Assembly (NCBI GenBank): GCA_964430565.1
Contig: CAYSFD010000048.1
Coordinates: forward strand, 124,001 to 188,000
Length of the DNA stretch: 64,000 nucleotides
Reading direction: 5' to 3'
Source of the DNA: VBDM01 sp964430565
GTDB taxonomy: Bacteria > Pseudomonadota > Gammaproteobacteria > Burkholderiales > SG8-39
Each line of letters opens with the position of its first letter. Position 1 is the stretch's first letter. Both the position numbers and the translations under genes were made by a program. The notes below the pieces were generated by a model. That model was not told the origin of the DNA. It made no database searches and saw only the letters and a program-made list of their open reading frames with translations. This document shows positions 8,286 through 15,921 of this stretch, piece after piece.

Positions 8286-9446
8286 CTAGAAGAAAGGCCA
8301 CCTTTTGGCGGACTTCTGGAGCAGCCGGTCGATGTCCGGCCTGTCTCTTCGGCTGAGAAAGTCCGATTTGAAAATTACCACGTCGAAATGCCCCTGGGGT
8401 TGGCGAGCCGGCCCGAGAGGAAATCGACACACAAAATCCGGTTCTTTCTTCTCTAGGCAACCCCTATAAATCACGGAGAACCGCGTGCCGTTGGGCAGCA
8501 GCGTGTTGTCCAGGTACGGCGTGGAAAAAAAAGAGGCATCGAACTTGAAGTCCCACAGCGGCAGCAGCGAGCGTGAGGCGTCGAATTCTTTGCCTTTGTA
8601 TTTATCTTCGTAAACCGCGACTTTGATTGTCGCGGCGTCTTCCTTGATCTTATTCACCAATAGCGTGATGGAGTAGCGAGCGGTCCCCTTGCCGCCGTCT
8701 TCCTTGCCTTGCAATCCCGGATCCCCCTGCAATCCCGGATCATCCCTAGATGTTTCAAAAAGTAAATCTCCCCCGGTCAACCCCGCTCTGGAATAAAGGG
8801 GGATACGGAGACTCTCGGTATTGACAATGAAATGGTACGGGTCGCCTCGTGGGCCCACGTTGATGTCTTTGTTCAAATACACAAAGACGTCTCTTACTCT
8901 CTTCGAAAAGGGCGCCAACGATGTAAGCTGTTCCGACGTCGTATTCCTCCCCACGTCAACAAGGTCCCTCTTAAGATCGCTCCATTGCGCGGCCTCGGCC
9001 TTGTTGCCCCGGTTCTTTTCTTCGGCCTTTGCAATCTGGCCGTAAAGATGGGTGAAGAGGGATCTCGAGCTGAAATGTTCCTGGAAATTTTCCAGTAACA
9101 GTCGCAAAACCATGAGTCTGGTCTGGAAATCCTCCACATTTTCAGTCGAGGCTTTATGCTCGGCGCTGAAATAGCGGGTCAACAAGAAATCGAACATCTT
9201 CGCCCGGATGTCCGTGTCGGCCTTCTCTCTTTCCGCCATCAGGTTGGCCCGGAATTGGTCCTCCCGATGACTCTCGCTCTGAGTCCCGAGGATGAAAGTA
9301 ACCGCAACGCCAAGAATCGGAATGCTTATACCGGCAATGATCTTGGCGGCGCTCTCCAGTTTGTCCCAGGCGTCTCGTGCCGGTGAGGCTTTGCCGCGCT
9401 CAACGCCTGGAGCCTTCTGCGACGACGGTGTGACTTCTTCGGGCAT
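8286..9446 (-). CDS. Hypothetical protein with one N-terminal membrane helix
   Basis: The 386-residue protein has a charged N-terminal stretch, one hydrophobic helix ('IIAGISIPILGVAVTFILG', about residues 36-54) and a large mostly polar domain rich in charged helices then strands. Near residues 230-245 it carries a short repeat, DPGLQG-DPGLQG. In DNA this is an 18-base period repeat of 'tgcaatcccggatc' around 8714-8750, probably slippage-prone. The ATG is supported by AGGAG nine bases upstream. No enzyme motif was recognised. Its GC content looks a little lower than its neighbours, which would fit recent acquisition. It lies downstream of the small secreted protein on the same strand. Confidence 0.7.
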   Translation of the reverse strand: MPEEVTPSSQKAPGVERGKASPARDAWDKLESAAKIIAGISIPILGVAVTFILGTQSESHREDQFRANLMAEREKADTDIRAKMFDFLLTRYFSAEHKASTENVEDFQTRLMVLRLLLENFQEHFSSRSLFTHLYGQIAKAEEKNRGNKAEAAQWSDLKRDLVDVGRNTTSEQLTSLAPFSKRVRDVFVYLNKDINVGPRGDPYHFIVNTESLRIPLYSRAGLTGGDLLFETSRDDPGLQGDPGLQGKEDGGKGTARYSITLLVNKIKEDAATIKVAVYEDKYKGKEFDASRSLLPLWDFKFDASFFSTPYLDNTLLPNGTRFSVIYRGCLEKKEPDFVCRFPLGPARQPQGHFDVVIFKSDFLSRRDRPDIDRLLQKSAKRWPFF

Positions 9447-9484
9447 AAAAAGTACTCCTGCCTTGGACCAAGGCGAAGCAAGTC

Positions 9485-9793
9485 CTACCGCAGTTTGATG
9501 TTCTGGCTTACACCGGATGGAGGGACAAGTACCTGAAAGGTCTGGCCGCCGATGGTCAGGTTATATTGGCCGGGGGGCAAGGACAGAAGATAACCTCCTG
9601 AGGCATTGGTTTTCCCCACAGGCGTGCCGTTGACCGAGATCTCTTGGCCGGCGGCGGGCGCGCCGTTAGGGAGGGTCACCTGACCGGAGATTTCGGCCGC
9701 ATTGACCGACGTAGACGCAAGCATGATAACCAGCGCTGCAGCGAAGCTGAACAGGGAGCTGGAAAATTTGTTCAGGGTTACGCGAGTCAACAT
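9485..9793 (-). CDS. Small secreted protein with carboxypeptidase-regulatory-like beta fold
   Basis: The 102-residue protein begins with a Sec signal peptide (Lys-containing start, hydrophobic 'AAALVIMLAS', likely cleavage after VNA). The mature part is one carboxypeptidase regulatory-like/transthyretin-like repeat: 'ISGQVTLPNGAPAAGQEI', 'GKTNASGGYLLSLPPGQYNLT'. Such domains are usually binding or structural modules at the cell surface. It stands 38 bases upstream of the hypothetical membrane protein on the same strand and the two could be co-transcribed. The role is unknown. Confidence 0.7.
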   Translation of the reverse strand: MLTRVTLNKFSSSLFSFAAALVIMLASTSVNAAEISGQVTLPNGAPAAGQEISVNGTPVGKTNASGGYLLSLPPGQYNLTIGGQTFQVLVPPSGVSQNIKLR

Positions 9794-10031
9794 TCAGCCT
9801 CCACAAGTTTTGGCGATGACGGAATCAAAAATTTCAGGACGATTCATCGGACAAGGTGCATCTCGCCGTACAAGCTCGACGTCAAGCGATGACAGAGGGA
9901 AATGTTTGTTCAGCCTTCCCCAAGCTCGGCGCTAAGCGGAATTGTGGAGCAAACCGCTGAAAGGTTCAATGCACTTTGTTCAAGAGATCTCGGATCGGCG
10001 CAGACCGGTTCCCTTGACCGAACTGTCGCCT

Positions 10032-10301
10032 TCACTCGGTCGGCCGCATCTCGAACCGCTCGAAGCTTTCCGGGATTTCCGCGACCTGGACGTCGGTCAC
10101 CTGCGCGCCGCGCGGCCCGCAGCGCGCCCAGGCGAGGAGGGCGCTCACCGAATCGGGCGCGCCGTCCAGCACCGCCTCCACCGTTCCGTCGCGGCGGTTC
10201 CTCACCCAGCCGGTGACGCCCAGCCGCTCCGCCTCTTCCGCCATGGAGTAGCGGAACCCGACGCCCTGGACGCGGCCGGAGATTTTCAGATGCCTGGCCA
10301 T
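10032..10301 (-). CDS. acyP: Acylphosphatase
   Basis: From ATG 10301 this is 89 residues, the normal acylphosphatase length. The signature 'GRVQGVGFRY' contains the phosphate-binding Arg17, and 'GWVRNRRDGTVEAVLDG' contains the catalytic Asn35. The enzyme hydrolyses acyl-phosphates. It is the last gene of the Hyf-like operon, 19 bases after the small membrane protein. An acylphosphatase domain also forms the N-terminus of HypF, which makes the CN ligands of NiFe hydrogenases, but no other HypF domain is present here and the neighbouring complex lacks Ni ligands, so I treat it as stand-alone acylphosphatase. A TTG at 10319 is a poorer start. Confidence 0.92.
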   Translation of the reverse strand: MARHLKISGRVQGVGFRYSMAEEAERLGVTGWVRNRRDGTVEAVLDGAPDSVSALLAWARCGPRGAQVTDVQVAEIPESFERFEMRPTE

Positions 10302-10320
10302 ACCGGGCTGGCGGAGCAAA

Positions 10321-10758
10321 TCAGGAAAACGCCTTCATCGCCTCCGGGCTGCGCAGCGTCACGATCGTCGCCGCGCAGATGGCGAGGACCGGAATCAGGA
10401 CCAGCGTGACGCCGGCGATCGCGCCGAGCCAGTTCACCGGTGCATCTGGGGTCGCCTGCTGCTTGAGCGCGTAGAGCCGCGTTGCGGCCGAGAGCAGCAC
10501 GAGCACGATCAGCGCCCAGCAGAACAGTTCCGTCAGGTATCTCCCCCACGGCTCGAGGCGCAGCACGCCGATGCCGCCGGCGAGCCCGAGAACCCAGATC
10601 GCCGCGAGGACGAGATCGTTCCAGACGCCGTAGCCCAGGTAGCGTCGCTGCAGGTCGCCCGCATTGGCCATGATCACCACCAGCGCCGCCCCGAGGACGA
10701 GCCCGCCGGCCGAAAGCAGCGTGAAGGACCAGCCGATGAACGCGAGAGGGAGTTCCAT
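10321..10758 (-). CDS. Small integral membrane protein at the end of the Hyf-like operon
   Basis: The 145 residues are largely four predicted membrane helices ('FIGWSFTLLSAGGLVLGAAL', 'DLVLAAIWVLGLAGGIGVL', 'LFCWALIVLVLLSAATRL', 'IAGVTLVLIPVLAICAATI'). I do not recognise a family. It starts 12 bases after the NuoB-like gene ends and is followed by the acylphosphatase gene, so it almost certainly belongs to the same transcript. By position it could be an accessory membrane subunit or assembly factor of the complex; this is inference from location only. Confidence 0.75.
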   Translation of the reverse strand: MELPLAFIGWSFTLLSAGGLVLGAALVVIMANAGDLQRRYLGYGVWNDLVLAAIWVLGLAGGIGVLRLEPWGRYLTELFCWALIVLVLLSAATRLYALKQQATPDAPVNWLGAIAGVTLVLIPVLAICAATIVTLRSPEAMKAFS

Positions 10759-10770
10759 TTCGACGGGTGA

Positions 10771-11289
10771 CTAACGCGGTTTTTCCCGGCTGATGGCGGT
10801 GAGGATGCCCTGCATGATGGCGACGGGCGCGGGCGGGCAGCCAGGAACGGCAACATCCACCGGGATCACGTTCGAGACGCGTCCGCAGCTCGCGTAGCTT
10901 TCGCCGAAGATTCCGCCGGTGCAGCCGCAGTCGCCGATCGCGACCACCAGCTTCGGATCGGGAGTCGCTTCCCAGGTGCGCTTGAGCGCCACTTCCATGT
11001 TGCGCGAGACGGGGCCGGTGACGAGCAGCAGGTCGGCGTGCCGGGGGCTCGCGACGAACTTGATGCCGAGCTTTTCCGGATTGGTGTAGGGGCTGTTCAA
11101 GGCGTGGATCTCCAGCTCGCAGCCGTTGCACGAACCGGCATCCACGTGCCGGATCGCAAGCGAACGGCCGAAGTGCTTGAGGATTACCTCACCGAGCCGC
11201 TGCTCGATCGCCCGCAGCGCGGTGTCCGGAAGCGGCGCCGGCTCGGTGACGATGCCGGTCTTCGCGATCTGCTTCAGCAGTTGATACAT
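10771..11289 (-). CDS. hyfI: NuoB/HyfI-like small subunit of the Hyf/Ehr-type complex
   Basis: The 172-residue protein is of the NuoB/hydrogenase small-subunit family. Ligands for the proximal [4Fe-4S] cluster are present: 'DAGSCNGCELE' (Cys54, Cys57), 'IGDCGCTGG' (Cys121, Cys123) and 'VPGCPPAP' (Cys151). In group 4 hydrogenases this cluster passes electrons to the NiFe site in the large subunit; in complex I it is N2. The start overlaps the stop of the large-subunit gene by one base, so translation is coupled. The cluster ligands are kept although the partner subunit has lost its metal-site cysteines. The hyfI name is by homology. Confidence 0.88.
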   Translation of the reverse strand: MYQLLKQIAKTGIVTEPAPLPDTALRAIEQRLGEVILKHFGRSLAIRHVDAGSCNGCELEIHALNSPYTNPEKLGIKFVASPRHADLLLVTGPVSRNMEVALKRTWEATPDPKLVVAIGDCGCTGGIFGESYASCGRVSNVIPVDVAVPGCPPAPVAIMQGILTAISREKPR

Positions 11290-12845
11290 TACAAATCCGC
11301 TCCGCTGTAGCTCAGGTTGAATGACTTGTTGATGAGCGGGAAGTCCGGAACGATGTTGCCGTGCACCGCGTGCTCGATCAGCGGCCAGTTCTGCCAGGAT
11401 GGGTCGTGCGCATGCAGGCGATGGATGCGGCCCGCGCCGGCGACATCGAGGGCGATCAGCACTTCTCCGCGCCAGCCCTCGACCCAGCCGATGCCGCGCG
11501 CACCGATTTTCGCCGCGGCGACCGGCGCGCGGATTTCGCCGGGCGGCAGCCCCTCGACGAGCGCCTGGATCAGGCGCATCGATTCGAACACCTCCTCGAA
11601 GCGCACCGAGACGCGCGCGGCGACGTCGCCGCGCGTGTGCGAGGCCATGCGCGGATCGAGCTGCTGCCAGGGGGGAATCGGGTGATCGACGCGCAGATCG
11701 TGCGCGATGCCGCTCGCTCGGCCCGCAAGCCCGGTGAGGCCCATCCGCTCGGCGAGCTCCGGGAGCACCTGGCCCGTCATGATGAAGCGGTCCTGCGTAC
11801 CCGCGTGCTCGCCGTAGATCGATTTCAAGGTGACGACCTCGCGCCGGATCGCCTCAATGCGCTCGACCAGCAGATCGGCCCCGGAGTGCGGCAAATCCTG
11901 TGCGACTCCACCGGGGACGATCGCATCCATGAGATAGCGGTGACCGAAAATGCGCGCGTTGAGACGCAGCAGGTCTTCCTTCAGCCGCCAGAACTGAAAG
12001 AAGCCGAAGGAAAGGGAAACATCGTTGCCGAGGTAGCCGAGGTCTCCGAGGTGATTGGCGATGCGTTCGAGCTCGAGCAGGATGCCGCGCAGCGCGAGCG
12101 AGCGCGTCGGCGGCGTAGTCCCGGTCGCGCTTTCGAGCGCCATGGCGTAGGCCCAGGCATAGGCGACCGTCGAATCGCCGCTCACTCTACCGGCGAGCTT
12201 TGCGCACTCCTCGATCGTCATCGCCTCGAAGCGCTTCTCGATGCCCTTGTGCTTGTAGCCCAGACGTTCCTCCAGCCGCAGGATCTCCTCGCCGACGATG
12301 GAGAAACGGAAGTGCCCCGGCTCGATCGTGCCGGCATGCACCGGGCCGACCGGGATCTCGTGCACGCCCTCGCCTGCGACCGCGACGAACGGATAGCGGT
12401 CCTCGTCCCGGGTGGGGCGGCCCTCGGCGTCGAAATCCTTGCGCAGGGGAAAGGCGTCCTCGGCCCAGGCGCCGTGTCGCAGCCACTTGCGCCGGTCGGC
12501 ATCCGCGGAGGGCACGATGCCCAGGAGATCGGCGGTCGCGCGCTGCATGCGGTTCGCGGCCGGATAGATGTCGGCAATGCCGGGATAGCAGGGGTCCTCG
12601 CGCGAAAGCGGCACGCTGAGCCAAAGCAGGCCCGACGGAAACGCGATCGCAAGGTGTAGCGCGTAGCCGCCGGCGCGCAGCGTCTCGTCGCTGCCCCACA
12701 GCGCGACCAAGCGCGCCTTGCGGGCGCGAGCCTGCTCGCAGATTGAGCGCAGTTCCACCGCCGGAACCGAGGCGCAGAAGACTGGCATCGCGCCTGCCAG
12801 TGGTTTGACTTCCATAGGAAGCTCGTTCAATCGCACGTTTTTCAA
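11289..12845 (-). CDS. hyfG: NuoCD/HyfG-like large subunit lacking the NiFe-site cysteines
   Basis: The 518-residue protein joins a NuoC-like part (about 1-165) to a NuoD/hydrogenase large-subunit part ('EERLGYKHKGIEKRFEAMT', 'LLELERIANHLGDLGYLGND'). Real group 4 hydrogenases carry CxxC pairs near the start of the large-subunit domain and near the C-terminus to hold Ni and Fe. Here the first site reads GRVSGDSTVAY (219-229) and the end reads NKSFNLSYSGADL. Only Cys24, Cys36, Cys86 and Cys214 exist, none in position. A hydrogenase site is therefore not possible. This is the pattern described for hydrogenase-related 'Ehr' complexes. It sits mid-operon, overlapping both neighbours by 1-4 bases. 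Confidence 0.88.
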   Translation of the reverse strand: MKNVRLNELPMEVKPLAGAMPVFCASVPAVELRSICEQARARKARLVALWGSDETLRAGGYALHLAIAFPSGLLWLSVPLSREDPCYPGIADIYPAANRMQRATADLLGIVPSADADRRKWLRHGAWAEDAFPLRKDFDAEGRPTRDEDRYPFVAVAGEGVHEIPVGPVHAGTIEPGHFRFSIVGEEILRLEERLGYKHKGIEKRFEAMTIEECAKLAGRVSGDSTVAYAWAYAMALESATGTTPPTRSLALRGILLELERIANHLGDLGYLGNDVSLSFGFFQFWRLKEDLLRLNARIFGHRYLMDAIVPGGVAQDLPHSGADLLVERIEAIRREVVTLKSIYGEHAGTQDRFIMTGQVLPELAERMGLTGLAGRASGIAHDLRVDHPIPPWQQLDPRMASHTRGDVAARVSVRFEEVFESMRLIQALVEGLPPGEIRAPVAAAKIGARGIGWVEGWRGEVLIALDVAGAGRIHRLHAHDPSWQNWPLIEHAVHGNIVPDFPLINKSFNLSYSGADL

Positions 12846-14296
12846 CCGATCAGCGCCGCCGCCTGGCGATACCAGGCGACGAGGTAAGGCGGGATGTACA
12901 GGCCCAGGGCGAGCACGATCGCGAGGTGCGCAAACACCGGGATGAGCGCCGGCCCGCGCGGCAGCCGCACGTTTTGGGTGTGCGGTTCCCCGAACACCAT
13001 CGGCTGCACCTTGCCGAAGATGGCGGCAAACGCGACGCCCAGCGCGACCAGCAGAAACGGCGTCGCCCAGGGGTGCTCGTGCATCGCGGTGGTGAGCATC
13101 ATGAACTCGCTCGTGAACACGCCGAAGGGCGGCATGCCGAGGATCGCGAGACTCCCCAGCGCAAGGCCCCAGCCTATCGCCGGGCTCGTCTGGATCAGAC
13201 CGCGGATCGAGCCCATGTCCTGCGTGCCGGTCGCCTGGGCCGCGTGGCCGGCGGTGAAAAAGATCGCGCTCTTGGTGAGCGAGTGCACGGTCATGTGCAG
13301 CAGGCCCGCGAACGCCGCGACTGCGCCTCCCATGCCGAAGGTGAAGGTCATGATGCCCATGTGCTCGATCGATGAATAGGCGAACATGCGCTTGATGTCG
13401 CGCTGCCGGGAGAGGAAAAACGCCGCGACCACCACCGAGAGCAGGCCAAAACCCATCATCAGCCCGCCCGAAAAGTCGCGCCCGAGCGCCCCGTCGACCA
13501 GCACCTTGCTGCGCACCACCGAGTAGAGCGCGACGTTAAGGAGCAGACCCGAGAGCACCGCCGAGATCGGGGTCGGGCCTTCGGCGTGCGCGTCGGGCAG
13601 CCAGTTGTGCAGCGGCACGAGACCCACCTTGGTGCCGTAGCCCACCAACAGGAAGACGAACGCAAGCGATAGTACCGTCGGTTCGAGCTGGCCGCGCACC
13701 GCGTGTAGGTGCGTCCACAGGAGCGAAGTACCGCCCGGACCGAGCACCTTCTCGGCTGCGAAGTAAAGAAGGATCGTGCCGAACAGGGCCTGCGCGAGGC
13801 CGACCGAGCAGAGTATGAAATACTTCCACGCCGCTTCCAGGCTCGCCGGCGTGCGATACAGGCTGATCAGCAGCACGGTCGAAAGGGTCGCGCCCTCCAT
13901 CGCCACCCACATCAGACCGACGTTGTTCGAAAGCAGGCACAGCAGCATCGTGAAGGTGAACAGCTGGTACATGCTGTGGTAGAGCCGCAGCCGCGCCGCG
14001 TTCACGCGACCCTGGTCCTGCTCGGTGCGCATATACGGTCGGGAGAACAGCGCCGTGGTGAAGCCGACGAAGGCCGTCAGCGCGACCAGGAACACGTTGA
14101 ACGGGTCGACGAAGAACTGCTCCTCGAACGCGACGATCGGGCCGTCGGCGATGACGCGCGCGGTCAGCAGCGTCGTGGCGAAGAAGGTCGCGAAGCTCAT
14201 CGTCGCATTGAGCTCGGGCGCCCAGCCCCGATGGCCGGCGAGCGCGAGCAGCAGCGCGCCGAAAAGCGGGAGGCCGAGGACGATGGCGATTTCCAC
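12842..14296 (-). CDS. hyfF: HyfF-like proton-pumping (NuoN/NuoM/Mrp antiporter) membrane subunit
   Basis: The 484-residue polytopic protein is of the NuoL/M/N-Mrp antiporter family, with about 14 predicted helices. The conserved Glu of the fifth helix is in 'LMWVAMEGATLSTVLL', and Lys in 'AAWKYFILCSVG' is the expected partner region. 'GTKVGLVPLHNWLPDAHAEGPTPISAVLSG' blocks are typical. It should move H+ or Na+ across the membrane, driven by electron transfer in the hydrophilic arm. It starts at GTG directly after the hyfE stop and overlaps hyfG by 4 bases. Confidence 0.92.
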   Translation of the reverse strand: MEIAIVLGLPLFGALLLALAGHRGWAPELNATMSFATFFATTLLTARVIADGPIVAFEEQFFVDPFNVFLVALTAFVGFTTALFSRPYMRTEQDQGRVNAARLRLYHSMYQLFTFTMLLCLLSNNVGLMWVAMEGATLSTVLLISLYRTPASLEAAWKYFILCSVGLAQALFGTILLYFAAEKVLGPGGTSLLWTHLHAVRGQLEPTVLSLAFVFLLVGYGTKVGLVPLHNWLPDAHAEGPTPISAVLSGLLLNVALYSVVRSKVLVDGALGRDFSGGLMMGFGLLSVVVAAFFLSRQRDIKRMFAYSSIEHMGIMTFTFGMGGAVAAFAGLLHMTVHSLTKSAIFFTAGHAAQATGTQDMGSIRGLIQTSPAIGWGLALGSLAILGMPPFGVFTSEFMMLTTAMHEHPWATPFLLVALGVAFAAIFGKVQPMVFGEPHTQNVRLPRGPALIPVFAHLAIVLALGLYIPPYLVAWYRQAAALIG

Positions 14297-14959
14297 TCAG
14301 TCCTGCTTGAGTTTTTCCATATGCCGGATGTCGAGGCTGTCGAAGCGCTCGCGGATATGGAAGAAAAAGATGCCGAAGATGAAAGTCCCGACCAGCACAT
14401 CGAGCGCCACGCCCAACTCCACCACGAGCGGCATGCCGTAAGTGGCACTGGTCGCAGCGAAGAACAGCCCGTTTTCCATGGCCAGGAAACCAATGACCTG
14501 CGGCACCGCCTTCTGGCGCACGATCATCATGAGAAAGGAAAGCAGCACGCTCGCCAGCGCGATCCCCAGCGTCGAGCGCGTGAGCGTGGTCGCCATCTGC
14601 GAGATCGGCGTCGCCAGCGCGAAGGCGAAGATCACGACGCCTATTCCGATCAGCATCGTGGCCGGAATGTTGATCAGGGTCTCGACGTCCCAGCGCACGA
14701 AAAGCCGATCGATCAGCCGGTGCAGTACCCACGGGATGAGGATCACTTTAAGCGCTACGGTGAGCAATGCCGAGTAATAGAGGTGCGTCTGTCCGGTCGA
14801 CCAGCCGACGACTGCGGTAGAGAGGGCGAGCGCCGCGCCCTGCCAGGCGAAGAGCTTGATCAGCGTGAGAACGCGTCGCTGCGAGAGCATTGCGAACGCG
14901 ATCAGCAACAGGAACGCCGCCAACAGGTTGACGATCTGGCCGGAAAAAGGCGCGTTCAT
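14297..14959 (-). CDS. hyfE: HyfE-like membrane subunit
   Basis: The 220-residue protein has about six or seven predicted helices and matches the hydrogenase-4 component E family, whose C-terminal half is NuoK-like ('SATYGMPLVVELGVALDVLV'). The acidic residue inside that membrane helix is the one expected in the NuoK-like proton path. It ends 'FFFHIRERFDSLDIRHMEKL', as in HyfE proteins. It is packed between hyfC (1 base gap) and hyfF (no gap). It presumably links the quinone-side subunit to the antiporter subunits. Confidence 0.9.
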   Translation of the reverse strand: MNAPFSGQIVNLLAAFLLLIAFAMLSQRRVLTLIKLFAWQGAALALSTAVVGWSTGQTHLYYSALLTVALKVILIPWVLHRLIDRLFVRWDVETLINIPATMLIGIGVVIFAFALATPISQMATTLTRSTLGIALASVLLSFLMMIVRQKAVPQVIGFLAMENGLFFAATSATYGMPLVVELGVALDVLVGTFIFGIFFFHIRERFDSLDIRHMEKLKQD

Positions 14960-14960
14960 T

Positions 14961-15911
14961 TCAGCCGAGAACGAGGAAGTGGGTCAGCATGCCCAGCACC
15001 GCGAGCAGGAACGCGGTGGAGAGGAACTCGGGCGCGAGGAAAAGACGCAGCTTCGCGAGCAGGGTCTCGATCAGCGCGAGACCCGCTCCGGCCAACGCCA
15101 GTTTCACCGCGAGCGCTCCGAACGCGAGCGGCAACGCTTCCCAGTCGCCGCCCTCGGCGATGCCCCAAGGTATGAACAGCGCGATTCCGATCGTCATGTA
15201 GGCGAAGAGCTTGATCGCGACCGCCCATTCGATGAGCGCCAGGTGGCGCGCCGAGTATTCCAGGATCATCGCCTCGTGCACCATGGTGAGCTCGAGGTGC
15301 GTGGTCGGGTTGTCGATCGGGATGCGGGCGTTCTCGGCGAGCAGCACCATGAGGAACGCCACCGCCGCGAAGGCGAGGCTGGGATAGATCGCGAACTCGC
15401 GGTGCGCGAGCGTCTCGACAATGGTCGTGAGCTGGGTCGAGCCGGAAATGAACGCCGCGGTGAAAAACGTCATCAGCATCGCCGGTTCGGCGAGGAAGCC
15501 GATCAGCATCTCGCGCCGCGCTCCGAGCCCTCCGAAGGAGGTGCCGATGTCCATTGCGGCGAGCGCGGAGAACACGCGCGCGAGGGCGAACACGCCCACC
15601 AGCGCGATGATGTCGGCGGCGGGCGCGAAGGGCAGGTCGGTGGCGAGCACAGGAACGATGCCCGCCGCGAGCCACATGCAGCCGAACAGGATGTAGGGCG
15701 TCGAGCGGAACAAGGGCGAAGCGTCGTGCGCCATCACCGCGTCCTTGTGGAACAGCTTCGCCAGCGTGAAGTACGGCAGCAGAATCGACGGCGCGGAGCG
15801 ATTCTGCAGCCAGGCGCGGCACTGGTTGACCCAGCCCACGAGGAGCGGCGCGGCGAGCACGACGAATACCGATTGCAGGATCTGGAACGCGATTCCGGGT
15901 GCGTAGTTCAT
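14961..15911 (-). CDS. hyfC: HyfC-like (NuoH family) membrane subunit
   Basis: The 316-residue protein has about eight predicted helices and belongs to the respiratory complex I subunit 1/NuoH/HyfC family. Characteristic segments are 'PLLVGWVNQCRAWLQNRSAP' and 'ENARIPIDNPTTHLELTMVH', the latter being the conserved loop near the quinone/cluster interface with its acidic and Arg residues. It anchors the hydrophilic NuoB/NuoD-like pair to the membrane arm. It lies 10 bases after the hyfB gene and 1 base before hyfE. Confidence 0.92.
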   Translation of the reverse strand: MNYAPGIAFQILQSVFVVLAAPLLVGWVNQCRAWLQNRSAPSILLPYFTLAKLFHKDAVMAHDASPLFRSTPYILFGCMWLAAGIVPVLATDLPFAPAADIIALVGVFALARVFSALAAMDIGTSFGGLGARREMLIGFLAEPAMLMTFFTAAFISGSTQLTTIVETLAHREFAIYPSLAFAAVAFLMVLLAENARIPIDNPTTHLELTMVHEAMILEYSARHLALIEWAVAIKLFAYMTIGIALFIPWGIAEGGDWEALPLAFGALAVKLALAGAGLALIETLLAKLRLFLAPEFLSTAFLLAVLGMLTHFLVLG

Positions 15912-15921
15912 TGTGCAAAGC

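Noticed and set aside
9794..10031. Possible short gene between the secreted protein and acylphosphatase
   Set aside because: No frame shows family features; the region is probably intergenic.
10771..12845. Functional group 4 NiFe hydrogenase
   Set aside because: No Ni-binding cysteines in the large subunit and no hyp genes in the window.
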